Below, piece after piece: positions 20,986 to 34,163 of a stretch of DNA of 64,000 nt (its first letter is position 1; every line of letters begins with the position of its first letter). A program made the translations under genes and the position numbers. The notes under the pieces are model-generated. The model did not search any database. It had not been told where the DNA came from and saw only the letters and a list, made by a program, of their open reading frames with translations. Origin of the DNA: Annona cherimola (Eukaryota; Streptophyta; Magnoliopsida; Magnoliales; Annonaceae). The stretch spans positions 52,123,563 to 52,187,562 of the forward strand of contig CM059972.1 in assembly GCA_030490835.1 (NCBI GenBank), read 5' to 3'.

Positions 20986-23900
20986 TGTGTGCACATGAAC
21001 TTAACCTTGACATGCTAGCATGATTTACTTGCAAAAATTCATAAGACAATATTTTTCACATTTAGCAAAGCATTTATATAAATTAGTTATTAATACATAT
21101 TGAACTAAGGAATGACCATCCTTAAAGAACTTAGAAATAAATTTCAAATATCATTTTCTAAACCAATAAAAGCAGTTAAAACATTATTCACAATTATTTA
21201 AGAATAATTTAAGAAACAAAAATCATTTAGAAAATTTGGCTTGCTTACTTTGTTCACGTGAGTTTTCCGGGTCAACTTTTTCTTTTCCTTTGCCTATATA
21301 AGTAAGAATGATATAACATTCATGTAAATTCCATTTGCTTGCATTCACTTAGTTTTCCAACTCATTTTCATAAATATTCATAACCCGCTTGAATTCCAAG
21401 TCGGGTATATGTACACAACACATTTATGCATTAATTCATTCTTTGCATCACATATTCATTTCCCATATCTAGGGTATCATTCATATACATCATAACACAT
21501 TCTTTAATCATTCATTAGATACCATATGAAGTAGTAAATTTTCAACTTGTCATTTTTCACATATTTTCCATAATTCACATATTGTGCCCATTATAAAGCA
21601 CTTAATTAATGTCCTAATCCCCATATATTAATCTCAAATTTTAGGGTTATCCAAACAGAAATACATTTCACGTTTTCCCATCATATTTTTATGTATTTTT
21701 GCATTTTAGCATTTTACATAACCCATTTATCATTTTCTCATACTCATCTCTTCATATATGAAAATTTCTCAACACATAATTCATGTATTTCATAAAATTT
21801 TCCAAATCAGAAACATGGCTTCTAATTCAGTATAATTATAAACCTTAATTGACACTTTATTTAGTGTATTTTCAAGAATTTTTAATCCACTAATTTCAGG
21901 TTTCCAAAACAGCAACTTTGGGACCTGATTTTTACACTTTCAACGTCCCTTTTGATACTCAAATCTAAACAGATTTTTAACCACTTAATCCCAGAAATTA
22001 ATCACACTTTTCTTAACCCAAATTAAGGGTATTTTCACATATTTAAATTCCATATATAGGATGCTTACAAAACAACAACTTTTCATGCATGTAGGGTACT
22101 CTTTCTACACCACTTTGGATGTCCACTTGTTTAACCCTTAAAATCCGATTTTGGGCAGTCCTTGATAAGGAATTTTTCAAGTCCAAAGTACCCTATATTT
22201 AGGGTATTTTTCCCTCTTAATCATCTAAAATTCATTTAAGCTACTTAATATATCATTTTCAACACTTAAACATAGAAATCGGGTCTTTAGAGTAACCCTA
22301 ACTAGCCTTCTTTCTAAAATTCATAAATCATGCTAAATTCAACATATATCAAACATCTAAACATGAATTATCATGTAATCATATCAAATTAATATAACAG
22401 CAACATTACACAAAAATTCAAGCAAGTTTCAGCTAGTTTATTAACTCAAAATCAACACCAAACACCCTCTCCTTTCACTTGAATTCCTTAATTACATACT
22501 TGCCATTAAATTCTCATTTAATAACCTGATTAAGGGCATCATAAATCATCATTTAAGGATTCATTATGAATCATATTCAAATCCCATAAATTGAATTAGA
22601 AAAGCTGAATTTAAATCATTCAAACTCAAGAGTATACTTACTTGGATCGATTAACACTTAAGCTCAACTTCTTAAGCTAATTTCCTTGGCTTATTTCCTC
22701 CTTTTCTTTTCCTTTTTTCTTCCCTTGGTCTTGGATTCAAACTTGCTGGGAGAGGAGGACGTGCACTGCTGGAAAGGGGCTAAGCTCCTTGAATTTTTTT
22801 CTATCTTTCAAACATACGTGCATATGGACATCACTTGAGAAGTAGCTGGAATTTTCAGCTTGTGGACCCCACTTGCCACATCATTTTGGGATTATTTTAA
22901 TGTAACTTATCTCCCTTGCTGACATGGAAAATTTTGTTCCATTTAAATTATATTTTTCTTAAATAAAAATTTAGTAATTATCCATACCATTAACTGATCT
23001 CAAATCTGTCCATTGATCATGTCCATTTCCAGCAACTGCTTTTCCATTTTTTTCAACAAATTTGCAGCTTTTTTAATGCATATTTATATACCATATTATT
23101 TAGGCTAATTAGGCAGGTATTTAGCATTTTTAAAAAATTAAAAAAAATCAGATTTCTAGCTGTTTGGAAGGTCCACATTTCAGCTCCATTTTGCTGTCCA
23201 TGTACACATCCCTGTTTCAGTTGCCTTTTTGAAAATTTTCCACCATTTTTGCAGCTTTAAATTAATGTCCATTTAATTACCTAGTAAATAGCCTACTTAG
23301 GATCAATTTGGGATAATTAAAAAAAATCACAAAAATTCCCAAAGGCTGCCATACCGTCCACATCTCCTTCATGCACCCTTGCTGTCCATTTCTTGATCTC
23401 CTCTCAACGGTCTAGATCTGAGGCTTTTAACCACGAATTTCTACTCTAATTTAATGCACATTTATCCTCATTAAATCACAGCTAACTTTGGGCATATATT
23501 TTATTAAAAAAAATTCACAAAATCCAATTTAATGGACTGTTTGGATGTCCATACATGCCACATGTGCTATGCTACTTTAAGCTCCTTAATTCAGCATTTA
23601 AAAAAGAGGTAATTGCAAGGATTTTTCCCATTTTTAATAATTCATAAAATACCCTACAATTAACCTCCTTTTGACACCTCAATTTCGTCCTTATTCATTT
23701 GATTATTTTACTTATTTTTAACATAAATGCTAATCACTTTTTGATGCAGAAAGTCAAAAGCATTGATCTCAATTTCGTGCAGCTCTAATCCCATTATCAT
23801 TTACATGATCCAATCCATTCATAACCTTGATCTTATAATTTTAACTATCCATTTCAAATTTCATTTCAATCCAACTTTTCTACCTCAAGTCATGATCATT

Positions 23901-24334
23901 TTAAATTTTGGACGATGATGATCAATTATCATCAAAATTTTCGTAATCTACCTTTCCCATGTAATTAAGCACGAAATTATGTGCTTCCATCTCAATTTTC
24001 ATATTATTCCGCCTTATGGGCGTCGAGTTATGAATTTTTTAATATTTTCCAACTTGGCTCTATAATTAGCCTCCTAATCTCCATTAGCCACATTATGGTA
24101 TTTAACTAATTTTCCATAGCACACTAATATTTTTTAATCCTCATTAGGCCACTTTAATCATATCGGTCCATTTTAACTTAAAGTGATTGATTTTTATCAT
24201 CATTCATAATCATCAACCTAATTGCAACAATTCATAAATATTGCAAATAATTCATTCATAATTCAATTAAATCATACATATATCATTCAAATGCACATAA
24301 ATGAATCCTATATGGGTTAGGATTTCACATAATA

Positions 24335-25042
24335 CTTTTACCTATTTATTTTTTATTTTTAAAAATCAAGGCATAAAAGTCATTTTTCATCCCTTAAAAA
24401 ATTATTTTTAAAATTTAAAAATAAAAATGTAAAAGTATTATAAAATGAAAAAACTTAGTATATGTATTAAATACGTTTAAGAAAACATATGTATGAAGAA
24501 AAAATGAAAAAATAAAATAAAAAACCAAATATTTTACATTAAACATATGTACAATATATTGATATTATCATGACTCTTTTTAAAATCAGTGGCATTTTTG
24601 TAATTTAAATTTATTAAAGTGTTATTGATTTTAAAGAATCTTCAAAAAAATTCAAATCTCCAAAAATTGTAATATTTGATACACATGTTGAATACATTTA
24701 GATTAACCGTTGTATAAAAAATTTTAAAAAATAAAAATAATTTTTTGGACTCGGGCGCACTAGAACAGGACTTTTCATTTTTCTGTGAGCCTCAATATAT
24801 TTAATTTACATGTGTATATGAAAATTCACCATTTTTAAATTGTTGCATATTATATTTTTATAATTTTTAAAAAATAAAATTTTGTAGAAAATATATACAA
24901 GAATACAAAAATGGTAATGTTTGGTATATGAAATAAATACAATTGGGCTTGTATAAAATTGAAGAAAAAGCAAAAAGATATATTAAAATATACAAATTAC
25001 ATGTTAGTACGAGAGCACTTTAATGTGACCGGGTTTCATTGA
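24335..25042. other. AT-rich gap, no gene
   Basis: Low-complexity DNA with repeated words such as GTATAAAAAATTTTAAAAAAT, also seen near 9,220 and 18,370-18,400. No boundaries could be drawn. Confidence 0.5.
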
Positions 25043-25051
25043 GACAGATGT

Positions 25052-26895
25052 GGGTTTTTTGCATGATAAACCCTCTAACTTTGGCCAATTGCATTTCAAA
25101 CCCCGAAATTTGGCCGTTTGCATTTTAAACCATGCGAACTTTCTCCTTTTGCACTTTGAATCTCAGGGCGTAACGATGTCGAAAAGCACCATTAAGATGT
25201 GCAAAAATGTCCAAAATAGCCTTGCTAAAAATCTAAAACGAAAAGGGTTTTTTGCTTCGATCGCCAGATGTCGATGTTTCAATGGAGAGATTGTCGCCAA
25301 CGACAGATTCTTGCTAATCCAGTTGCATCAGACTGCGTGAGAGAGAAGGTGAAAAATGGCGCACCCTCTGCTTCTATCAAGCACGCAAATCTCCGCCTTT
25401 CGCATTTGCTTCGTAGTCCTTGCCTTCTCCACACTCTTCCTCCTCCTCGCGTGCTCCGGTGCCTGCCCTTCCGATAGCAGCAATTCGATTTCCTCCCACT
25501 CCCACCGCTCTAACTTGGCCCTCAAATCTGACCCCCCGAAGGCTCATCTCCACCAGATACTGAAGCAGGCTAACGACCACAAAATCCTCCTTGCACGCCT
25601 CCGTGTCCTCTCTAATCTTGCCTACACCTTCTCTGATCTTGTCTCGCGTCCTTCCTTTGCCATATTTGCCGCCGCGAGTGGCATCGACACCCCATCTGAC
25701 GAGCTCTCCATTGATGAGCCAGCCCTCCGGTGCTTCGAGAAGGAGGTGATGGAGCAGATCAGGATCACCCGCCAGGTCGTCACGACACCAAGGGGCTCCT
25801 TCGACAACTAGCTCCGCATCTAGAAGCTCAAAGGCTAAATCTTTGCCCTGAACAAGCTCCTCACCAAGGCCAAGAAGCAGAGCGCTTTCTCCAACCTAAT
25901 TGCTACCAAATCCATCCTTAAATCCATTCACTGCCTCGCCATGCGCCTCATGGAGGAACAGATTGCCCACCTAGAGAAGTACGCCGAGGACCCATCGTTG
26001 GCGCCACCCCAGCTGGAGGACCCCAAGCTCTTCCACTACGCCATCTTCTCCAACAATGTGATCGCTGCCTCCGTTGTCGTGAATTCGGCGGTGCAGAATG
26101 CCAAGGAGCCTTGGAAGCATGTCTTCCACGTCGTCACCAACAAGATGAACCTCGGCGTGATGCAGGTGATGTCCAAGATGCGAGATTACAACGGGGCGCA
26201 TGTCGAGGGGAAGGCAGTCGAGGAGTACAAGTTCCTAAATTCCTCCTATGTGCCAATGCTCTGTCAGCTGCAGTCGGCGAAGCTGCAACAATTCTACTTT
26301 GAGAAAAGGCTCGAGAACACGACCAAGGACACAACGAACATGAAGTTCAGGAACCCCAAGTATCTGTCGATGCTAAATCATTTGAGGTTTTATCTGCCGG
26401 CGATGTATCCCAAGCTCCACAAGATCCTTTTCTTAGATGATGATGTGGTTGTGCAGCGGGACCTGACGGTGCTGTGGAACATTAACATGGATGGGAAGGT
26501 GAGTGGGGTCGTCAAGACATGTTTTGGATTCTTCCAGCGGTATGCATAGTACATGAACTTCTACCACCCTTTGATTAAGGAGAAGTTCAATCCCAAAGCT
26601 TGCAGGTGGGCATTCGAGATGAATTTCTTCAATCTCGATGATGCATGGAGGAAGAAGAAGTGCACAGAGGAGTATCATTACTGGCAGAACTTGGTAAGAG
26701 CATTTTCATTTTAGATTTTTAGCAAGGTTATTTTGGACATTTTTGCACATCTTAATGGTGCTTTTCAACGTCGTTACGCCCTGAGGTTCAAAATGCAAAA
26801 GGAGAAAGTTCGCATGGTTTAAAATGCAAACGGCCAAATTTCGGGGTTTGAAATGCAATTGGCCAAAGTTAGAAGGTTTACCATGCAAAAAACCC
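25052..26895 (+). mobile_element. Pack-MULE carrying a GAUT gene fragment
   Basis: A 1,844-bp Mutator-like element. TIRs of about 193 bp (25,052-25,244 and 26,703-26,895) start GGGTTTTTTGCATG and match nearly throughout, about ten differences by eye. Flanks are GACAGATGT (25,043-25,051) and GATAGATGT (26,896-26,904), a 9-bp target duplication with one C/T difference, the size typical of MULEs. The space between the TIRs is filled by a galacturonosyltransferase sequence with no transposase, which defines a Pack-MULE. It depended on a transposase from elsewhere. Confidence 0.92.
25356..26693 (+). pseudogene. Captured galacturonosyltransferase (GAUT) pseudogene
   Basis: One reading frame of about 446 codons resembles plant GAUTs, Golgi GT8 enzymes that build pectic homogalacturonan. 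Residues about 14-36 form a hydrophobic signal anchor. A stem region and the catalytic domain follow, with LHKILFLDDDVVVQ (about 26,415-26,456, the metal- and sugar-nucleotide-binding Asp cluster) and a late EEYHYWQNL. It is closest in feel to the GAUT8/9 group. Four in-frame stops (25,809, 25,821, 25,836 and 26,547) kill it, and the last roughly 100 residues of a normal enzyme are missing. No introns are visible. The frame ends at TTG|GTAAGA, a splice-donor-like junction beside the right TIR. Confidence 0.88.
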
Positions 26896-26904
26896 GATAG
26901 ATGT

Positions 26905-27655
26905 TGATAACTCTCTATCCAACCCTTCTTGCTGGCAGGTGGGATCTGAATGCTTAATAAGTTATATATTTTCTATATAATTTACTTTTTTTCATACCTT
27001 TTATTTTGATAAAATTTCAATTGCACGGTGGTTTTATATGAAATCTTTTAAAATTATTATTATTATTATTATTATTATTTCATATAACTATTTTTAAAAT
27101 TATTTATGGATAGTTATTGATTTGTTGAGATTATTGCGGCATAAGTTCAAGACAGTTCAATGGTTTAAATTATCAAAACAGAGTTGCATGAGCACCTGTG
27201 TGTGTGCACACTACCAAACCACCGTGATTTTGGTCATCCTCCCCTCTCAAAAAGTCCAACCATGGCCAGCACAAACCCATCTTCTGAGGCCAGCTATGTT
27301 GTTTCCGATGTCAACAAATTTTACCCTTCTGGATTGATGGCCCATAATCAAATCACAATGAGCAACCATTTTCTGCTCGAAGTCATCCAACACAGCAACC
27401 CATAAGAGTTGTCCACCTCCAAGCATGCAAAGCAGCCATTATGTTGAGCTCCAAGCTCGATTAATTCACAACTTTTAGACAAATCATTTATAAGTACAAA
27501 GCAAATAACTACCAGACCATATTGGGGGATCAAATCATTTTTCCCAAACCACGTGGGTGGATTAAAACATATCAAGGTAAAATTACACACAGGCATAGGC
27601 AGAGGGGAACACTAGATTTACTTGGAAAACTCTTCTATAAAGAAGGGAAAAAAAC
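26905..27655. other. Non-coding gap with (ATT)n microsatellite
   Basis: No gene recognised. An (ATT)n run of about ten units lies at 27,049-27,081. Confidence 0.5.
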
Positions 27656-27659
27656 CATG

Positions 27660-30600
27660 TGAGAAGACGAGCAAATATAATAAATCAAAAGCGAATTACA
27701 ATCAATATAAATAATCTATATTCTACCCTTGAACCAATGCACCCAGTATTGTTTCCTTGAAACCACACTTGGTTTCTTCCTACTCTCCTGTCCTCACACT
27801 TGTTTTTGCTCCAACAAGTCCCTCTAAATTTCTCTCCACCCACTTCCGCTATGATCTCTCTTGCCTGCAAAACACGTAGAGGTCCCAACAACCAATTCCC
27901 CATGCTATTGCATTGAAAAGGGATGCATGCTGGAAAATTGAAGCCAACAAGTGCAACTGGCAGTTGCACCAAATTTATTTATGGGGCCGGATCCCGCAAA
28001 TCTCCCCCTCCAGACCCATACTTAGCAGAGGAATTTCTTCTCTTAAGAAGAGCTCATGCCAATGAGCTGTTTGCACAACTCAAACTTGTCTCGAGTGATA
28101 AACTTTGTTAACATGTCAGAAGGATTTTTGTTTGTGGAGATCTTTTTCAACTAAAATGACTTGTCTTCCACCTTTTCTCGAATCCAGTGAAACCTAAAGT
28201 AGATGTGCTTTGTTCGAGAATGGTACATGGAGTTTTTGCTCAAGTCTACAACAGTTTGACTATCACAATAGAGTACATATACTCTTTGTTGAAAGCTTAA
28301 CTCTTGAAGAAATTAGTTCAACCATATCTTTTCCAGCTTCAGGAGCAGCAATGTACTCGACCTTAGTAGTAGACAGTGCTACACATTTTTGTTGTTTTGA
28401 TTGCCAAGAAATAGCTCCCCTGCAAAAGTTAATAAATATCCAGAAGTAGATTTTCTATTATTAAGGTCGCCTGCCATATCCAAATCTGTATAACCTTCCA
28501 AGGTTAGATCAGTTCCACCAAAACGTAATCACAATTTTGAACTACTTTTCAAATATCTAAGGATCCATTTTAAAGCTAACCAGTGATCCCTTCTGCGATA
28601 ATCAAGAAATCTACTCACGACTCCAACTGCATGAGCAATATCTAGCCTAGTGCACATCATGACATACATTACACTTCAAATAATTGATGAGTAAGGAATT
28701 TTTACCATATTTGCTTTCTCCTTTTCTGTAGTAGGACATGATTTTCTAATCAACTTCATGTAACCAGCGAGTGGAGTGCTAACTAACTTAGCAATTTTCA
28801 TATTAAAGCGTTCTACAACATGTTCCATATACTTTTCTTGTGACAACCATATCTTTCACATTTTCCTGTCACGAACAATCTTCATTCCCAAGATCTGTTG
28901 TGCTGGTCCAAAGTTTTTCATATCAAAAGACTCGAATAATTCTTTCTTTAGTTCATCAAGTAACTTGATGTCTTATCCTACAATTAACATATCATCAGCA
29001 TAAAGTAACAAAATTATGAATCTGTTACTAGATAAATTTTTTGAAATATATATATGGGTTTTCTTGAGTTCAACTATAACCATGACTCATCATGAATAAA
29101 TTAAACTTTTTATTCCATTGCCTTGGTGCTTGCTTTAGTCCATAGAGACTTTTTTTCAATTTACATACCATGTTTCTTTCTTTTTTACTTTGAAACCTTC
29201 TGGCTGCTCCATGTAGATCTCTTCTTCCATATCACTATAAAGAAAAGTAGTTTTCAGATCTAACTATTTAGCTGAAGATTCATGCTAGCTGCCAAGCTAA
29301 AATTGTTTGAATAGAAGTCATTTTAATAGTAGGAAATAATATTTCACCAAAATTAATATCTTTGTTTTGTTCGAACCCCTTTACCACTAATCAAGCTTTG
29401 TACTTTATTAGTTTACCATTTCGATCTTTCTTGAGCTTGAAGACCCATTTGCACTTTAAGGCCTTTTCATCTTTGGGAAGGTCCACCAGCTCATGTGTTT
29501 TGTTTTCTTGTGAAGACTTTATTTCTTCTTTCATTGCTTCCATCAAATGATTCTTATCTAGATAAGATAGTACTTCTTTGAAATCTTTTGGCTCCCCCTT
29601 ATCAGTAAGAAGGATATACTCTGAAGTAGGATATCTGGATGAAGGTCTCTTTTCTCATATAATTGCCTCATTTGTTGTATTATTTAAGGCAAGGTAGGTT
29701 GATCTCCCTGCTCAACAACTTCACCACTGCTACTTCTAGTGACAAATCTTGTTTGCCTTCTCCATCTGCAAAATCATTTGATGGAAAAGTGATTGTTATA
29801 TAATTTGAAGTTGTATTATTTTCATACTCGACCTTCTCTGTTTCATCATTATCAACTCCAAACTCATTCTCACGGAAGAACACATCTTTACTTCTAATAA
29901 TTTCTTCTTTGTTGGGTCCCACAATCTATAGTTAAATTCTTCATCACCATATCTGAGAAATTTTCAAGGAATTGCCTTATCATCAAACTTAGCTCTTTGC
30001 TGCTTTGACATGAGCACCATTGCCTTGCATCCAAATACCTTCAAATGAGAGTAAGAAATGTCCTTTCCACTCTGGATTTTGTTTGAAATGTCAAAGCCCA
30101 GTGGAACTGACGAAGTTCTATTAATGATATAGCACACTGTATGAACTTCTTCACCCCGAAATGGCTTAGGCAGTTTAGCCATTTTGAGCATACATCTAAG
30201 CTTCTCAACAATAGTGCGATTCATCCTTTCAACCACGCCATTATGTTGTGGGTTGCTAGGAAGCATCTTTTCATGATGAACCCCATGCTTCAAACAATAG
30301 CTTTCAAATTTGTTTGATGTGTAATCCCCTCCGTTATCAGTAAGGAGACACTTCAGCTTTTATCCTGTTTCTCTTTCCACCATAACATGGAATTGTTGAA
30401 AATTTTGAAACACCTATCCTTTTGTTTTCAAAAAATACATCCACAATTTTCATGAAGTATTGTCAATAAAAGTAACAAAATATTTGTTACTACCAATTGT
30501 CTCCACGGGAAGAGAGTAGAAAATATAATAAATCACAAGAGAATTACAACTAATATAGATAATCTATATTCTACCCTTGAACTTGATACGCCCAGTATTG

Positions 30601-30790
30601 TTTCCTTGAAACCACATATGGTTTCTTCCTACTCTCCTACCCTCACACTTGTTTTCTCTCCAACAAGTCTCGCTGAATTTTATTGTCCACCTACTTTTGC
30701 TACGATCTCTCTTACTTATTTATAGGCAAACCACGTAGAGTCCTACCAACCAATTGCCCATGTTATTGCATTGAAGAGGGATGCATAATC
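27660..30790 (-). mobile_element. 5'-deleted Copia retrotransposon
   Basis: LTR-like direct repeats at about 27,660-27,998 and 30,508-30,790 share, among others, 'AATAATCTATATTCTACCC/GATAATCTATATTCTACCC' and 'CAGTATTGTTTCCTTGAAACC'. They enclose a minus-strand Copia pol remnant. A polypurine tract (reverse of TCTCCCCCTCC, 28,000-28,010) abuts the left LTR, whose minus-strand start is TGCGGG. The right LTR follows the integrase core directly at about 30,505, so gag, protease, integrase N-terminus and the primer-binding site are deleted. The far end of the right LTR no longer matches past 30,790. Confidence 0.75.
28040..30505 (-). pseudogene. Copia pol remnant (integrase, RT, RNase H)
   Basis: Read right to left. 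Integrase core: NKYFVTFID near 30,475, then NPQHNGVVERMNRT (30,250-30,209, the region of the catalytic Glu) in an open stretch of 110 codons (30,293-29,964). The linker PNKEEIIRSKDV is at 29,917-29,880. RT is heavily mutated, with a YADDM-type catalytic motif near 28,990. RNase H ends near 28,040 with an SRTKHI segment near 28,190. Many stops and frame changes. In the insertion-site structure and linker it resembles Tork/Ale-type Copia elements rather than the Sirevirus here, but the lineage is not assigned. Confidence 0.75.
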
Positions 30791-32812
30791 AATCAAAATT
30801 TCAAACAAAACATCCAATATGCCATTCTAATCTAATGTAAGCTTTCCATTTACTTATTTTCTTTTACCATCTATCCAAACAAGAACAAGAGCTTAGTAGA
30901 ACCACATCAAGTCCCAATAACCGATTCAACCAGTGCTCATTTATAATTTACACCACGTGGTAGCTACACTTGTATATTTCCCCAGCACCAAACATATATG
31001 AGGAAATCAATGCTTCCCTCTTGACGTGAAATGGATTTTTGAATTTTTCAAATGCAATGATCTCTAAAAATCATATAGAAACACTTTGATAGGAACAACT
31101 TACCATGTTTTCATATTTTCTCAACCCCTTAAGATAAAATAACCTCAAACAACTCAGGAAAACAACAAAAATGGACATAAATACACTATAATTGTTGAGT
31201 TTCCTTCCATTGTTTCTCTCCGTCCTCGATCGAGTCATCTTCCACTATTTCTCTCCGTGCTCATCTAGAGATAGACTATAAGGGGGAAGATCGACAGGGT
31301 ACAGGATGATGAAGAAGATGGGGCAACATGAAGGAGAAGAGGAAGCTACAGGATAGAAAATAAAAAATAAAGGAAGATGGAGAGAGGTTTACTGAGAAAG
31401 AGAGGGTGCTGAATAGACGATAGGGAGATAGGAAGTAAGAGGATGGGAGAAGCGTGCATTTGGGAGGGATGAATTTCAAGGGGAATGGGTTTTAAATGAT
31501 ATAAATATATCATATCCAAAATACACGATCAATATCCACATAATTTCATATGTGCGATGGGCAACTGGTGTATAAGTATGGATTTGTTGTTAGGAACCCA
31601 TGATCACCAATCTCAATTTATACTGAATCACATTAACACTAACAATTAATTATAGTGAAGAATAATGGTGAGACAGGTCAAATCTATAGAGAGACAATGG
31701 AAGCTTGAATTATTCGGAAAAGAAAATTTTATTAAACTAAATATCCAAAATAAAATTTAATTAAATAAAGTGCAATAAAAAAATAATTGAAAACAAAACC
31801 CAACTAAAAATTATAAGAATAAAAATCTAAAACTAAGAAAGTAAAAAAAAAACTACATAGGACGACTTATGGTGAAGAAAAATCTCCTCCTGGAACTCCT
31901 CCAAAATTGTCAAAGAAAGCTGACGATATTCTTTCCTCTATAGCTTCCCAAAATTAGAATCATATGTAGAACTTGCTGCTCAAAGCCTTACCTGTACTCT
32001 TTTTATAAGAGTCAAAACCATAAGGAGAGAACGAATTGCGCACGTAGTTTGCCTACGATGGCTATGAAGATGTGGTTTAGTTATGTACATATTGTTGATT
32101 ACTTAAAATGGTATGTCAATTTGCTACGCCTATTGTTTATTAGACTACTTTTGTAATGTTTGTGAGATTAAGAACACAAGTTTGTAAATGAATTATAGGA
32201 AAATTTTCAGTTTTGCATCTTGTGCTAACTAATAGATGATTCGTTTTTTTCATCATCTCACAAAAGGATGTTTCACCATCCTTATCCTTGTAGGCTTGTG
32301 TGGAGATATTTCTTTCTTTAGACGAACTCTCCTATTATGATTGTACTATGTCAACGCCTATTAAGTCACCTTTGCACTATTTATTTTAGATAATAATTCT
32401 ATGAGAATTTGAGTATTTAAGATGATTGAAATCATATTTTGATTAATTAACTTTAGTTTTGCTTAAAAACTCATAATTGATTTAATTTACGTAAAATAAG
32501 AAAGTACTTGCAAATTTGGAGCCCATAATTATATAGAAGTAGTAGATTTTGACAATGAAGATGAACTCAACTGGGTTTTTCTCAAGTTGCCATGTTGGCA
32601 GGCTCAAAAGATGCTTTCTGTTGATATGCTATGGCTTCTGTAACTCCTCCCAGATCAAAAGTTATGTCCAGTTGAAGCTAGTTTGTTTGTTTGTTTCACA
32701 CAATGTTCATTTGCTTTGAGAAGTTTAAAGCTCAAGGACTAAGACCATATTTGATTTAATGATTTTGAAGATTTTAAAGTAGTTAAAATGATCATCAAGG
32801 CAATCTATAAAG
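30791..32812. other. Long non-coding gap
   Basis: AT-rich sequence with purine-rich tracts (31,270-31,470) but no supported gene, RNA or repeat boundary. Short ORFs here have no recognisable protein character. Confidence 0.5.
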
Positions 32813-33410
32813 TGTCGGGGAACTTACGACAAGGTCCAGGGCATAATAGGGCAAAACTGAATGAATTTTTGGAGCAAGAGAAGCATTGCAGAGGGCTACA
32901 CGATTTGAACTGTGCGGATCTAGGTACAATAAGATTTAAACTGTGTGGACCATTAGCTATGTAAAATCAAGTGCAATTCAGACTTTGCGCAAAGGGCTGT
33001 GAGTTCTCTATATAAACACTTCTTGAGAACGTTCCAAGGCATCCAAGAATGTCCTTGGAGCTAGGGTTGAGGTTTGGGAAGTAAGAGAAGGCATAGAGCA
33101 CGAGGCATGGAGCCAGGCAACGAGTTGTTTGAGGTGTTCAAGACACCATTGTCGCCTCAAAGCAATAAGCTTTCATTTTCTTCTCTTTTGATTATATTAT
33201 CTTTTTTATGATGAGTTTGAAAATAAATACTTAGATTTGATCACAAACATTCCATGTTAAATATTTAATCTATGGTTTAGGATGTAATATGTATACAATG
33301 TAGTATATATTGTGGTTTTAATTTATTTATGAAGGATATTATGTGTTAATTTAATATCTTGTGATTTAATGCTTTCTTGGTGTGAGGGCTTACAATTTGA
33401 CAATGATTTC
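32813..33410 (+). mobile_element. LTR-like remnant with TATA box
   Basis: Starts TGTCGGGGAACTTACGAC. TATATAAA at 33,009-33,016 is followed by a leader-like stretch with AGGGTTGAGGTTTGGGAAG and CT-rich sequence, a U3-R-U5 layout. It runs into the dispersed repeat at 33,412. The right terminus and a TSD could not be found. Confidence 0.4.
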
Positions 33411-33411
33411 T

Positions 33412-33930
33412 ATATATTAGGTGAAGGAACTGAGAGGTGAAAGTCTAATATAAGAAAATTAATATATTAAACCTGAAAATCTAAGACAATGAGAATAGTC
33501 ATAACGACCTTATGGAATTCCACAGACTACAACAGAACTTAATGAATCCTAAATCAACTTAATCCCATGAAAATAAATGGTTAAGAAAATTAGAGTTATA
33601 CATTACAGGTTTTTAGAGAAGGTACAAAGATAACATAAGGTTAATTCTCCTTTAACACATAATATCTAGATCAAATAAGCATTTCATGTATCTATTGCAA
33701 AAGACGTATGTGAAACCTTAGACTCTAGGTATTCTCATCTCTTGATTTATAATACCAGTTCTACATTCTCAAGATTAACTTTCTTCTTATTATTTTCTTT
33801 CTTCTTCTTGTTCTATTCTTTTGATTTTAGTTATTAAGTGTTTGAAAACATCTTAAGTACCGAATTCTCTTTGGGATCGATATTTTATATACTGCAATTT
33901 ATGACTCGTGCACTTATAGAGAGATTGCTA
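33412..33930. repeat. Dispersed non-coding repeat, copy 2
   Basis: Counterpart of 4,485-4,990, same orientation. It ends with GGGATCGATATTTTATATAC and a 'TGCACTTATAGAGAGA' segment, reminiscent of the LTR-proximal region of Gypsy elements. It may be the continuation of the LTR-like remnant before it. Confidence 0.55.
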
Positions 33931-34163
33931 ACAATGCCCTTTGTCATGAGGCCTTTGTAAATTACATTTGTATTTAGACCTTTCTGTTTGAAATACACTA
34001 TACTGTAAAGATGTGTATAATGCAACAGTTTGATGGTAGTGCTATTCAATTCAATTTTTTGTTGACACAATATATTTGTTTCTATTATATCCATTCCTAA
34101 TACAATCTCTATATCCCTACTTTGAATTTACATTCTTTTAGTATAATGTTTGAAAAGTAACAG

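Larger units (their letters stand above)
18610..24329 (+). mobile_element. Long-LTR family, copy 2 (solo LTR with nested hAT)
   Basis: Termini TGTGGCGCCCCC and GGATTTCACA, with a perfect TSD TAATA at 18,605-18,609 and 24,330-24,334. Total 5,720 bp, or about 4.1 kb without the nested element at 18,629-20,202. Blocks shared with the other copies: 'CCTTACCTCATGACCG...GGTAA' at about 20,214 (compare the start of copies 3 and 4), 'TTTGAAAAACAAAACGTGAG' at about 20,606, and the GC-rich block at 20,875-20,985. There is no gag, pol, internal LTR or primer-binding site, so a solo LTR is the simplest reading. The superfamily (probably Gypsy) is inferred from size and style. Confidence 0.8.

Noticed and set aside
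33989..33998. CACTA terminus (CACTATACTG)
   Set aside because: No matching inverted end or 3-bp duplication beyond 35,830, so it was not used as the boundary of the inverted-repeat element.
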